DNA from: a bacterium
GTDB lineage: Bacteria; SZUA-79; Acidulodesulfobacterales; Acidulodesulfobacteraceae
Length of the DNA: 7,020 nucleotides
Direction: 5' to 3'
Assembly (NCBI GenBank): GCA_021799935.1
Contig: JAJYZM010000047.1
Span: 1-7,020, forward strand
Position numbers and translations under genes: made by a program. The notes beneath the pieces are model-generated. The model had not been told where the DNA came from. It saw only the letters and a program-made list of their open reading frames with translations, and did no database searches. This document shows positions 1 through 6,130 of the stretch, one piece after another (the stretch's first letter is position 1; each line of letters opens with the position of its first letter).

Positions 1-105
1 AATTAAAAGATATTCCCTAATCTGTTCGGAAATAGTTCTATCGTTAACTTTTGCCCTTGCGCGAATTTTTTTTTCAAGTTCATTCGGTACTCTAATAGTC
101 AACAT
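1..105 (-). CDS. Ribbon-helix-helix (CopG/Arc-type) antitoxin-like repressor, N-terminal part
   Basis: The first 35 codons read MLTIRVPNELEKKIRARAKV then NDRTISEQIREYLLI, and the gene runs off the left edge. This is the classic ribbon-helix-helix pattern: a short beta strand (LTIRVP), helix A (NELEKKIRARAKV) and the turn plus helix B (TISEQIREYLL). Such proteins bind DNA operators as dimers through the strand and usually act as the antitoxin and autorepressor of a toxin-antitoxin pair. That role is inferred from the family. An in-frame ATG lies 8 codons upstream (127-129), but it has no ribosome binding site, whereas the ATG at 103-105 follows a GGAGGGAGGGG tract. The dyad-rich promoter just upstream fits autoregulation. 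The rest of the protein and any toxin gene lie beyond position 1. A stand-alone CopG-type regulator is the alternative. Confidence 0.8.
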   Translation of the reverse strand, partial: MLTIRVPNELEKKIRARAKVNDRTISEQIREYLLI

Positions 106-115
106 TTTATTATCT

Positions 116-126
116 TCCCCTCCCTC
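116..126 (-). promoter_or_regulatory. Ribosome binding site of the RHH gene
   Basis: On the minus strand the sequence GGAGGGAGGGG lies about 10 bases before the ATG at 103-105. The alternative in-frame ATG at 127-129 sits immediately before this tract and has only AT-rich sequence upstream, so this site decides the start. Confidence 0.7.
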
Positions 127-146
127 CATGAAATAATTTTATAAGT

Positions 147-171
147 TAATGTATTCATAGTGAATACATTA
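147..171. promoter_or_regulatory. Perfect 11-bp dyad, probable operator of the RHH repressor
   Basis: TAATGTATTCA (147-157) and TGAATACATTA (161-171) are exact reverse complements separated by TAG. The dyad covers the predicted transcription start (about 161) and the downstream half of the -10 box of the RHH gene. A dimeric repressor bound here would block its own promoter, as is usual for RHH antitoxins. The palindrome is seen directly; the identity of the binder is inferred. Confidence 0.7.
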
Positions 172-206
172 TAACATTGTAATAAAAATTAGGCAATGTT
201 ATAATG
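167..206. repeat. 13-bp perfect inverted repeat forming mirror-image promoters
   Basis: CATTATAACATTG (167-179) and CAATGTTATAATG (194-206) are exact reverse complements with a 14-base spacer. Each arm carries an extended -10 on the outward-facing strand. The plus-strand version is TGTTATAAT (197-205) with TTGTAA (177-182) as -35, also at 17 bases spacing. The DNA therefore encodes two overlapping divergent promoters. The repeat is certain. Activity of the plus-strand promoter is not, because no convincing gene lies downstream of it before position 371. Confidence 0.7.
168..196 (-). promoter_or_regulatory. Extended -10 promoter of the RHH gene
   Basis: On the minus strand a consensus -10 TATAAT (168-173) carries the extended TGn motif directly upstream (TGTTATAAT). 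It is preceded by -35 TTGCCT (191-196) at exactly 17 bases. Transcription should start near 161, giving a leader of about 56 bases before the ATG at 105. The operator dyad overlaps it. Confidence 0.75.
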
Positions 207-236
207 CAATTTTTTAAAATTGTAATATTGGTGATT

Positions 237-274
237 TTATCCAGTGAACTACTCCGCCCTTACGGACTGGATAA
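237..274. repeat. Stem-loop, 9-bp perfect stem
   Basis: TTATCCAGT (237-245) pairs with ACTGGATAA (266-274) around a 20-base loop that contains a small inner stem CCG (254-256)/CGG (263-265). There is no T-run on either side, so it is not a standard intrinsic terminator. A hairpin of this kind could be the recognition end of an IS200/IS605-type element, but no transposase of that type is visible here, so its identity is open. Confidence 0.5.
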
Positions 275-371
275 TGATAAATGTATCGATTTTCATAACG
301 CTTCTTCCGTACTGCATTGCCTGCCGGAAAGACTAAAAAGAGATAAATCATTTGTAAAAATGTAAAAACCG

Positions 372-653
372 TCAAACGCAGGCGGGAGTAAGAGAATAAA
401 TAAATCTGACCCCATTATTCCAAGTATCAACCGCATAGACTAATGATTTGCCGTCATTTTTATCTTTTACAGCATTTGCAAGCCAAACTGTAGAAAGCCC
501 CTTCCAAGATCCTAATTCTACTATAACATTACCTGGAGCAAAATTTAGAGCAAGTGCATATAAAAGAAATGCTCCCTGAGCATTACACCATCCTTGAATA
601 CTTTCAGTGTTTTTTTTAATTTCTTCTAATCTTTTTATATCTATATTTATCAT
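372..653 (-). pseudogene. Truncated class I SAM-dependent methyltransferase
   Basis: The 93 codons start with a helical lead-in (MINIDIKRLEEI) followed by a substrate-side helix (QGAFLLYALAL) and the SAM-binding motif I, IVELGSWKGLSTVWLA (about residues 44-59), then motif II, VYAVDTW (about 71-77). This matches the N-terminal half of the Methyltransf_24-like family found in glycan clusters, which usually runs to about 200 residues or more. Family-like sequence stops right after DTW; the last 15 residues (NNGVRFIYSLTPACV) read through non-homologous DNA to a TGA. The rest of the Rossmann fold is missing, so the product is unlikely to be active. There is no Shine-Dalgarno before the ATG at 653. 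It lies on the same strand as the polysaccharide genes, beyond a MITE-like insertion, and was probably part of that cluster. Confidence 0.7.
394..416 (-). repeat. GGGGTCAGA-type mobile-element end at the methyltransferase break
   Basis: On the minus strand AATGGGGTCAGATTTATTTA falls exactly where methyltransferase similarity stops. From memory, (A)ATGGGGTCAGA is a recurring boundary sequence beside REP-associated/IS200-like (Y1) transposase genes in many bacteria. About 10 bases on, CGCAGGCGGG (377-386) repeats the core of the palindromic unit at 815-824 in reverse complement. I infer a residual element boundary that truncated the gene; no transposase survives. Confidence 0.35.
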
Positions 654-707
654 ATTTATTTATATTATTTAAATATATTTATTAAATTTACAAAATAAAA
701 TATTGTC

Positions 708-736
708 ATTATATCATATATATAAAATTAAAAAAA
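708..736 (-). promoter_or_regulatory. Candidate extended -10 promoter for the methyltransferase remnant
   Basis: On the minus strand TATAAT (708-713) is preceded by TGA, giving an extended -10 (TGATATAAT). At 17 bases upstream there is only an A/T tract (TTTTTT, 731-736), so the -35 is poor. The start would be near 701, about 48 bases before the ATG at 653. The surroundings (654-744) are nearly pure A+T, which raises the chance of a coincidental match. Confidence 0.4.
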
Positions 737-782
737 AATTATAATACCCAAAATTGCCAATAGAAAATTATTTTTCTGGATG

Positions 783-804
783 AGCCGTCTAAATACCGAC
801 GGCT
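783..804. repeat. 7-bp stem-loop inside the MITE-like element
   Basis: AGCCGTC (783-789) pairs with GACGGCT (798-804) around an 8-base loop. It sits inside what looks like a split copy of a palindromic repeat: TTCTGGAT ends at 781 and the rest of the unit resumes at 815. The T-run after it is too short (TTT) for a confident terminator call. Confidence 0.5.
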
Positions 805-814
805 TTAAACCGTA

Positions 815-889
815 CCCGCCTGCGCGGGAATGACAATTAAGGAATTTAACTTTTCACCCAACAGGTGTCATTCCTGCGTAAGCAGGAAT
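815..889. repeat. Pair of oppositely oriented REP-like palindromes
   Basis: The first unit has the hairpin CCCGC-CTGC-GCGGG (815-828) followed by AATGACA. The second reads TGTCATTCCTGC then GTAA then GCAGGAAT, with an 8-bp stem (870-877/882-889). The two are inverted copies (GCGGGAATGACA at 824-835 against 866-877, 11 of 12 matching). The TGTCATTCC...GGAATCCAG pattern is a very common dispersed palindromic repeat in bacterial genomes. Two head-to-head copies resemble the BIME arrangement of REP sequences. Confidence 0.6.
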
Positions 890-969
890 CCAGAATTTAT
901 AATATACCGAAACAGTTTTAAATATTTCTATCGGCAATTTTGGGTAATAAAAAATAATTGTATCCACTT

Positions 970-1989
970 TTATATATTCCCCAACTCTATCTGCTTATCT
1001 ATCCAAGGAATAACTTCATCGAGCATTTCTTCCAAGGTAGTCGTCGCTTCAAAGCCAAGCACGTTTTTAGCCTTAGATACGTCGGGAACCCTTTTTTGTA
1101 CGTCATACGGATAAGGCTTATCGGATACGTATTTAAAAGGCTTATCTCCGTTTATTTTTTTCCAAATAATTTCCGCAAGTTCCAAGACGGTAGTCGATCT
1201 GTTTGTTGATATGTTAAAATCTTCGTTGACGGCTTTTGGACTTTCTATGCATAACCTTATGCCTCTTGCAAGGTCTCCGCCGTAGGTATAATGACGTATC
1301 TGATTTCCGTTGCCGAGTATATGAAGCGGGTCTTGTTTTTTTAAGACTTTCTGGACTAAATCGGGAACGACGTGGCTCATGGCAAGCTTTATATTGCCGG
1401 AAAGTATTTCTTTTTCGCTTTTAGCTCTTTTTTCTCCAATGCCTACGCAATTAAAAGGTCTTATTATGGTAAAAGGAAGCTTATACTGCTCGTAGGCTCC
1501 TTTTGCGTAATACTCTGTCGCAAGTTTTTGGAAACCGTAAGTAGAAAAAGGCGGAGGGCATTTTAGCTGTTCGCCTTCCGGAGTTGGATAAACGGAGGTA
1601 TTTTCAAAAACCATTGAAGAAGATACGACGTTTATTTTTTTGAGTTTTTTATTTTTATTAGCCCATATTGCGGCATCGAAAGTTGACGCCATAATTCTTT
1701 CATTTTCGGCTAAAAGGTCGTAGGCAAATTCATGGAAGTAAGAAATGCCGCCTATCATGGCTGCTATTGCCACTACCTGGTCGCAATCAGATAAAGCTTC
1801 TTTTAATAAATCTACGTTTTTAACGTCTCCTTCTATAAAGGTATAGTTTTTATTGCTATCGTAACTCTTATCGAGCTTTCCGTATTTGCTGAAATTATCT
1901 ACCCCTACTACTTCGTGTCCATTATTTAAAAGCTCTTCCGTTAAATAACCTCCGACAAAACCTAACGAGCCCGTTACTAAAATTTTCAT
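970..1989 (-). CDS. NAD-dependent nucleotide-sugar epimerase/dehydratase (extended SDR)
   Basis: The protein has 339 residues, a normal length for the extended short-chain dehydrogenase/reductase family that epimerises or dehydrates UDP-, GDP- or dTDP-sugars in the cytoplasm. Visible signatures: the Rossmann NAD loop TGSLGFVGGYL (residues 6-16, GxxGxxG at 7-13), the acidic residue after strand 2 (VVGVDN, D31), GDV (54-56), the catalytic region VVSSSMVF (121-128) with Y151GFQK155 as YxxxK, and RPFNCVG (177-183). The start at 1989 is chosen because AGGAGGA lies 5 bases before it and the NAD-binding strand begins at once; an in-frame ATG ten codons upstream (2019) lies inside the preceding gene. 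The ATG overlaps the dehydrogenase stop codon (ATGA), so translation is likely coupled. The exact sugar cannot be read from sequence; UDP-glucose 4-epimerase-like or GDP-mannose 3,5-epimerase-like activities are the nearest relatives I can suggest. Confidence 0.88.
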   Translation of the reverse strand: MKILVTGSLGFVGGYLTEELLNNGHEVVGVDNFSKYGKLDKSYDSNKNYTFIEGDVKNVDLLKEALSDCDQVVAIAAMIGGISYFHEFAYDLLAENERIMASTFDAAIWANKNKKLKKINVVSSSMVFENTSVYPTPEGEQLKCPPPFSTYGFQKLATEYYAKGAYEQYKLPFTIIRPFNCVGIGEKRAKSEKEILSGNIKLAMSHVVPDLVQKVLKKQDPLHILGNGNQIRHYTYGGDLARGIRLCIESPKAVNEDFNISTNRSTTVLELAEIIWKKINGDKPFKYVSDKPYPYDVQKRVPDVSKAKNVLGFEATTTLEEMLDEVIPWIDKQIELGNI

Positions 1990-3185
1990 ATAAGTCCTCC
2001 TTTTCCGTAAAAATTCCAAATATCTATTATTGTTTTATTTTTAAAATTAAGGTTTTTGTATTCTTCATGAGGAGTAGCAAGTATTAAAACATCCGAATTA
2101 TCTATTACTTCTTCTATACCTAAGAAATAAGGTTCTTTGATATAGGGGTCAGTGCATAAGACGTCTTTACATTCAAACTGGAGTATCTTTTTAAGTTTAT
2201 AGGAAAGCGAACTTCTTTTGTCGTCGCTTCCGCCTTTAAAGGCCATTCCAAGTATGCCTGCCGTCTTATCGGACAAATTCATCTTTCTTTTAAGGCTCTG
2301 GACTATGTAGTTGGGGAGCCCTTCGTTTATAAGCATGGCAGAATGACCCAGATAGAAGTTGTTTTCTTGAAAAGAGGCAAGCTGCATAGTATCTTTAAAT
2401 AAACATGGTCCTGCGGCAAAACCCGAAGAAGGCAGGTCTTTGGCTCTTGGATAGTTGTGGGTTATTGCTTTATGAATCTTATAATAATCAAGTCCGTGGT
2501 CGTTTGCTATCATAAAGAACTGGTTTGCTACGGCAAATTTTATATACCTCCAGACGTTGGTAAAAAGCTTTGCTAATTCAGCCTCTGTCGGTTCTAGTTC
2601 TATAATATCCGATGTAAGCAGACTGAAAAGCTCTTTTGCTTTTTTAAGTCCGTTATCGGAAAAAGAAGAAATTATCTGAGGGAGTTTTGCAAGCTCAATC
2701 ATTGCGAAACCTTCCGCTATCCTTTCAGGACAAAAAGCAATATCTATATTCTTACCTGCTTCCTTAATCCATTTACCGATATGCTCTGTGGTTCCTGGAT
2801 AAATCGTGCTTCTTAATATTATAAGCTGTCCGTCTTTAAAATACTCAATATAATGGTCGAAGAACTTTTTAATCTCGGAAAGCCTCGGATTTAAAAATTC
2901 ATCTACCGGAGTGCCTATTACTATCACAACTGCTTTACTTTCGGAAATTACTTTCGGGTCTTTTGACAAAACGAGATTGCCGCTTTTTAACGCCGATTTT
3001 AAGATTTCTTCCGCTCCTTCTTCTTTAAACGGCATAATACCTTTTGAAACGAGGTCCATAGACTCTTCGTTTATGTCATATATGCAGACCTTCTTGCCTT
3101 TAGAGGCGAACATAATAGATAAAGGCAGACCGACGTGACCGCAGCCGCCGATAGTGCATAGGTCGTAGGTGAAAATTTGTGGCAT
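1986..3185 (-). CDS. Nucleotide-sugar dehydrogenase (UDP-GlcA / UDP-ManNAcA dehydrogenase family)
   Basis: The 399-residue protein is expected to oxidise the C6 hydroxyl of a UDP-sugar to a uronate in two NAD-dependent steps, supplying an acidic sugar for surface polysaccharide. N-terminal NAD domain: TIGGCGHVGLPL (11-22, GxGxxG at 14-19), YDIN (36-39) with the adenosine-binding acid, VIGTPVDE (89-96), RSTIYPGTTE (125-134) and FCPERIAEG (151-159). The central helix has ELAKLFTNVWRYIKFAVANQ (203-222) with the conserved Lys206 and Asn210. The catalytic loop is GPCLFKD (259-265), with Cys261 as nucleophile. The C-terminal domain has ILGMAFKGGSDDKRSS (311-326) and DPYI (346-349). CPERIAEG resembles the WecC/WbpA/TviB branch, but I would not fix the substrate. 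The ATG at 3185 follows AAGGA by 10 bases. It lies 32 bases after the fusion gene and overlaps the epimerase by 4 bases. Confidence 0.9.
   Translation of the reverse strand: MPQIFTYDLCTIGGCGHVGLPLSIMFASKGKKVCIYDINEESMDLVSKGIMPFKEEGAEEILKSALKSGNLVLSKDPKVISESKAVVIVIGTPVDEFLNPRLSEIKKFFDHYIEYFKDGQLIILRSTIYPGTTEHIGKWIKEAGKNIDIAFCPERIAEGFAMIELAKLPQIISSFSDNGLKKAKELFSLLTSDIIELEPTEAELAKLFTNVWRYIKFAVANQFFMIANDHGLDYYKIHKAITHNYPRAKDLPSSGFAAGPCLFKDTMQLASFQENNFYLGHSAMLINEGLPNYIVQSLKRKMNLSDKTAGILGMAFKGGSDDKRSSLSYKLKKILQFECKDVLCTDPYIKEPYFLGIEEVIDNSDVLILATPHEEYKNLNFKNKTIIDIWNFYGKGGLI
1995..2001 (-). promoter_or_regulatory. Strong ribosome binding site inside the end of the dehydrogenase gene
   Basis: AGGAGGA on the minus strand lies 5 bases before the epimerase ATG at 1989 and within the last codons of the dehydrogenase gene. 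It rules out the in-frame ATG at 2019 as the main start. Confidence 0.8.
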
Positions 3186-3217
3186 TTAAGCATTTTCCTT
3201 TTAAAAATATTATATAT

Positions 3218-6130
3218 TTAACATAATTTATTTTTCCTAAATAATTCGTATGCATTCTTAACTGATAGTTCAATGTCTTCAGTTTTTAAATGCTCATAAT
3301 TCGTTATTGCGGTAGCATTTCCATCATAATAATGCCATTCTTGGCTTTTAATTAAATCCTTTGCCAAAGCTTGTTTATAAGCAGGCGTACCAGGGAAAAA
3401 AGTGCATATAGAAAACTGTATTGTATCGGGATTTAATTTCAAAGCAAAATCCATAGTTTCTTTCATAGTTTCCTTAGTTTCTCCTAAAACACCCAACGTA
3501 AAAGTTAAATGAGTCAATATTCCAAGTTCTTTGCATATATTTACTGCATTTTCAACATCTAACAATGAAAGATTTTTACCCATTTTATTTACTATTTCTT
3601 GATTTCCGCTTTCAACTCCAAATTTAACAGAAACAAGTCCCGCTTCTTTCATCTTTTCAAATACTTCTCTCGACGAGGTATCAGCTCTGCACATTGCTCC
3701 CCACGGTAAATTTATTCCAGCTTTTATTATTCCGTCGCAAAGTTTGTAAATTCTTTCATTGCCTATATTAAAAGAATCATCATCGAAGTAATAAGATAAA
3801 AAACCAAATTTTTCCGTAATATATTTAACTTCTGCAATAACATCTTCAATATCTCTAACTCTGTATTTATGGTCGTTATAATAGTTATGTATCCAGTCGC
3901 AAAAATTACAATTATATGGACATCCCCTGCTAGCCATAACCACGCCTTGCGGAAATTTCATTCCTGCAAATAAATCGCTATATGCATAAATATTTAAGCT
4001 TTCTCTTTCAGGCCAAGGTAACATGTTTATATCGACTTTTTGCACATTATTTGAAAATATTTTACTATTTTTTCTATATATTAATCCTTCTATATTTTGT
4101 TTTTCATGTTCTGTTAAAATTCCTTCTTTAAGTTTTAACATTTTCATAAAATTTAACAACGAAAATTCATATTCACCTTTTATTGCATAATCTATAGGAA
4201 AAGCGGATTCCATAATTTCGACTCCATAAGAATTAAATATTGCACCGCCAAAAACTATTTTAGAATCCGGGCTAATGGCTTTAAACTTTCTTGCATATTT
4301 TATATCGTTATGAAAAGAGGCTGTAGAAGTTTCAATAAAAATTATTTCCGGCTGCAATCCTTTTATTCTGCAAACAGTTTCTTCTTCGCTTAATCCCTCC
4401 GCTATAGCATCGACCATATAAGCTTCAAAACCTTCTTTTTTTAAAAGCGAAGACGCATATGCCATAAAAAAGGGAAATGGTAAATAACCAGGTATGTTTT
4501 CAGAGTTTGCGTCAACCGAAAAAGGCCATCTGGAACCAGCTCTAATACCTTGCCGACAATTTTCAACCCATGGAAAATTTACTAAAACTATTCTGTTTTT
4601 TATTATAGAATTTATATCGTTAATATAAAATACATTATCTTCTTCTTGCTTTATTCTTCTAAAAGAAGTTTTAAATATTGACCAAAAAACTTTATCAAAA
4701 TTAAAAGTATTTATGACATTTATCCATTCATTAAGTATTACCGATAAATTATTTTCAAAAATAATATTACTTTCATTACCGTTGATATTATCTTTAGCTC
4801 TTTTAGCTATGTAATTATTAACTTTATCTCCATATGACCCTATTATGCTTTTATTTATATAAGATAATATTTCATCAATAAGCGAAATTTCTAAATTATT
4901 TTTTTCAAAAAAAATTTTAATCGCATTTAATATATAAAACTGTATTTCGTCAATAAGGTCGTTTCTGTTGTTAACCGTTAAAAAATATTTAAAGTCGTTT
5001 AGAGTATTTGAAATAATAGAAACAAAATCTATAAAAATAAGATTATATTTTTTTTTAGCAAAACTATTATTTATTCTATTAATTCCTGAAATAATATTAT
5101 TAGATATTTTTTTTAAAAAGTCATTCATTTCTAAATAGTTAGTTGCAGGTTCAGCCCAATTCCATTGAGTTTTTAAAATTGAAATAAAAGAGTCTGATCT
5201 AGTATGAAATGCTAAAGCGTTTTCTTCAAAAAATAAATTATAGCCATTTTTTTTGAGTCTTAAACAAATATCCATATCTTCATAGTTAGTAAAATATTTA
5301 GGATTATATCCGCCAACCGCTTTTAACGCCTCGACTCTAAAAACATTATTATTGCCACTAAAAACTTCACTGCTATATTTAGAAAGAAATTTCTCCTTAG
5401 AGGAATTTTGATTCATATATATTTGTCGCCATCTATCTATAGTTCTTTGTGAAAATAATTCAATAATCTTTCCTCCTGCTCCGGCTATATAATCATTTTT
5501 CATTACGTTCATTAATCGTTCAAGCCAATATTTATCTGCAATATCATCTGTGTCGATAGTTGCAATAAAATCCCCTTTTGCATTATACAATGCCGTATTT
5601 CTGCTTGCAGCCAATCCTTTTCTTATTCCTCCATGGTCTATTATTTTAATAAAATTGTAAACTGAAGCATAATATTCAGCTATTTCCCTTGACTTATCGA
5701 TGCTGCCGTCATCTATTATTAAAAGCTCATAAACAGGATAAGACAAACTAAGAATAGACTCTATAGCATTTTTAATATATTTTTCCGTATTAAAACAATT
5801 TATATATACCGTAACTTTTTTTATGTCAGCATTTGATAGCAAAATATTATATAAATTTTCATCTATATCTTTCGCAATATTACAAGCAGACACAGTTAAT
5901 TTATTTTTTAAATAAAAATCTATAATTTTATATAAATTTTCTTTTTTTTTATTTAAATTGCATTTTGAAAATACAAAATTATACCACCACTCAGCTTCAT
6001 GAAATAATCCATGTTTTTCTAATTCTTCGGCATAATCCCATAAGATATCATAACACTGAGGATTATTTATAATATTATTTTCTATTTCAGATAATTTTTT
6101 ATCTTGTGCTGGTAAATGTTCGTATAACAT
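3218..6130 (-). CDS. Fusion protein: family 2 glycosyltransferase + B12-binding radical SAM enzyme
   Basis: The protein has 970 residues and no signal peptide or obvious membrane segment. Residues 1-100 are helical with one TPR-like hairpin (about 27-60). Residues 105-310 form a GT-A glycosyltransferase domain: VTVYINCFNTEKYI, LLIIDDGSID (137-146), metal-binding TIDTDD (191-196), SGNNNVFR (258-265) and the acceptor-side YEDMDICLRLKKNGY (283-297). Residues 320-510 are Asn/Ile/Lys-rich, helical and unassigned. Residues 513-660 match the cobalamin-binding domain of class B radical SAM enzymes (PFPFFMAYASSLLKKEGFEA, IIFIETSTASFHNDI, IVFGGAIF), without the DxHxxG lower-ligand motif, as is usual for that class. 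Residues 727-915 are the radical SAM barrel: CPYNCNFC (C737, C741, C744) for the 4Fe-4S cluster and FGVESGNQEIVNKMGK. Class B enzymes often methylate unactivated carbons. The product probably glycosylates and modifies a glycan or lipid. The ATG has a weak ribosome binding site. Confidence 0.85.
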   Translation of the reverse strand: MLYEHLPAQDKKLSEIENNIINNPQCYDILWDYAEELEKHGLFHEAEWWYNFVFSKCNLNKKKENLYKIIDFYLKNKLTVSACNIAKDIDENLYNILLSNADIKKVTVYINCFNTEKYIKNAIESILSLSYPVYELLIIDDGSIDKSREIAEYYASVYNFIKIIDHGGIRKGLAASRNTALYNAKGDFIATIDTDDIADKYWLERLMNVMKNDYIAGAGGKIIELFSQRTIDRWRQIYMNQNSSKEKFLSKYSSEVFSGNNNVFRVEALKAVGGYNPKYFTNYEDMDICLRLKKNGYNLFFEENALAFHTRSDSFISILKTQWNWAEPATNYLEMNDFLKKISNNIISGINRINNSFAKKKYNLIFIDFVSIISNTLNDFKYFLTVNNRNDLIDEIQFYILNAIKIFFEKNNLEISLIDEILSYINKSIIGSYGDKVNNYIAKRAKDNINGNESNIIFENNLSVILNEWINVINTFNFDKVFWSIFKTSFRRIKQEEDNVFYINDINSIIKNRIVLVNFPWVENCRQGIRAGSRWPFSVDANSENIPGYLPFPFFMAYASSLLKKEGFEAYMVDAIAEGLSEEETVCRIKGLQPEIIFIETSTASFHNDIKYARKFKAISPDSKIVFGGAIFNSYGVEIMESAFPIDYAIKGEYEFSLLNFMKMLKLKEGILTEHEKQNIEGLIYRKNSKIFSNNVQKVDINMLPWPERESLNIYAYSDLFAGMKFPQGVVMASRGCPYNCNFCDWIHNYYNDHKYRVRDIEDVIAEVKYITEKFGFLSYYFDDDSFNIGNERIYKLCDGIIKAGINLPWGAMCRADTSSREVFEKMKEAGLVSVKFGVESGNQEIVNKMGKNLSLLDVENAVNICKELGILTHLTFTLGVLGETKETMKETMDFALKLNPDTIQFSICTFFPGTPAYKQALAKDLIKSQEWHYYDGNATAITNYEHLKTEDIELSVKNAYELFRKNKLC

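Larger units (their letters stand above)
745..946. mobile_element. MITE-like element with 22-bp terminal inverted repeats
   Basis: The ends at 745-766 and 925-946 are inverted copies matching at 21 of 22 positions. Each begins TACCCAAAATTGCC, differs at one base (A or G), and ends ATAGAAA. The element is 202 bp, has no coding capacity, and is flanked on both sides by ATAA (741-744 and 947-950), consistent with a 4-bp target duplication, although the flanks are very A+T-rich. Inside are two further inverted layers: TTCTGGAT (774-781) with ATCCAGAA (888-895), and GGAATGACA (827-835) with TGTCATTCC (866-874). A transcript from either strand could fold into one long branched hairpin. It begins 23 bases past the epimerase stop codon and fills most of the 316-base gap before the methyltransferase remnant. 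A non-mobile intergenic palindrome is the alternative. Confidence 0.65.

Noticed and set aside
783..808. Hairpin AGCCGTC/GACGGCT as an intrinsic terminator of the operon
   Set aside because: On the minus strand no T-run follows it, and on the plus strand there are only three T. It is better explained as part of the nested repeat element.
745..946. CRISPR array
   Set aside because: The repeats are inverted, not direct, and there is no regular repeat-spacer periodicity.
830..1209. Plus-strand open frames across the MITE end and the epimerase 3' part
   Set aside because: They are antisense shadows of the epimerase and repeat DNA, with no family features and no ribosome binding site.
1990..2019. 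In-frame upstream start of the epimerase (adds MEFLRKRRTY)
   Set aside because: It lies inside the dehydrogenase coding region, and the strong AGGAGGA with good spacing serves the ATG at 1989, where the NAD-binding strand begins.
2911..3138. Plus-strand frame of 75 codons inside the dehydrogenase
   Set aside because: It is antisense to the well-supported NAD-binding domain of the dehydrogenase.
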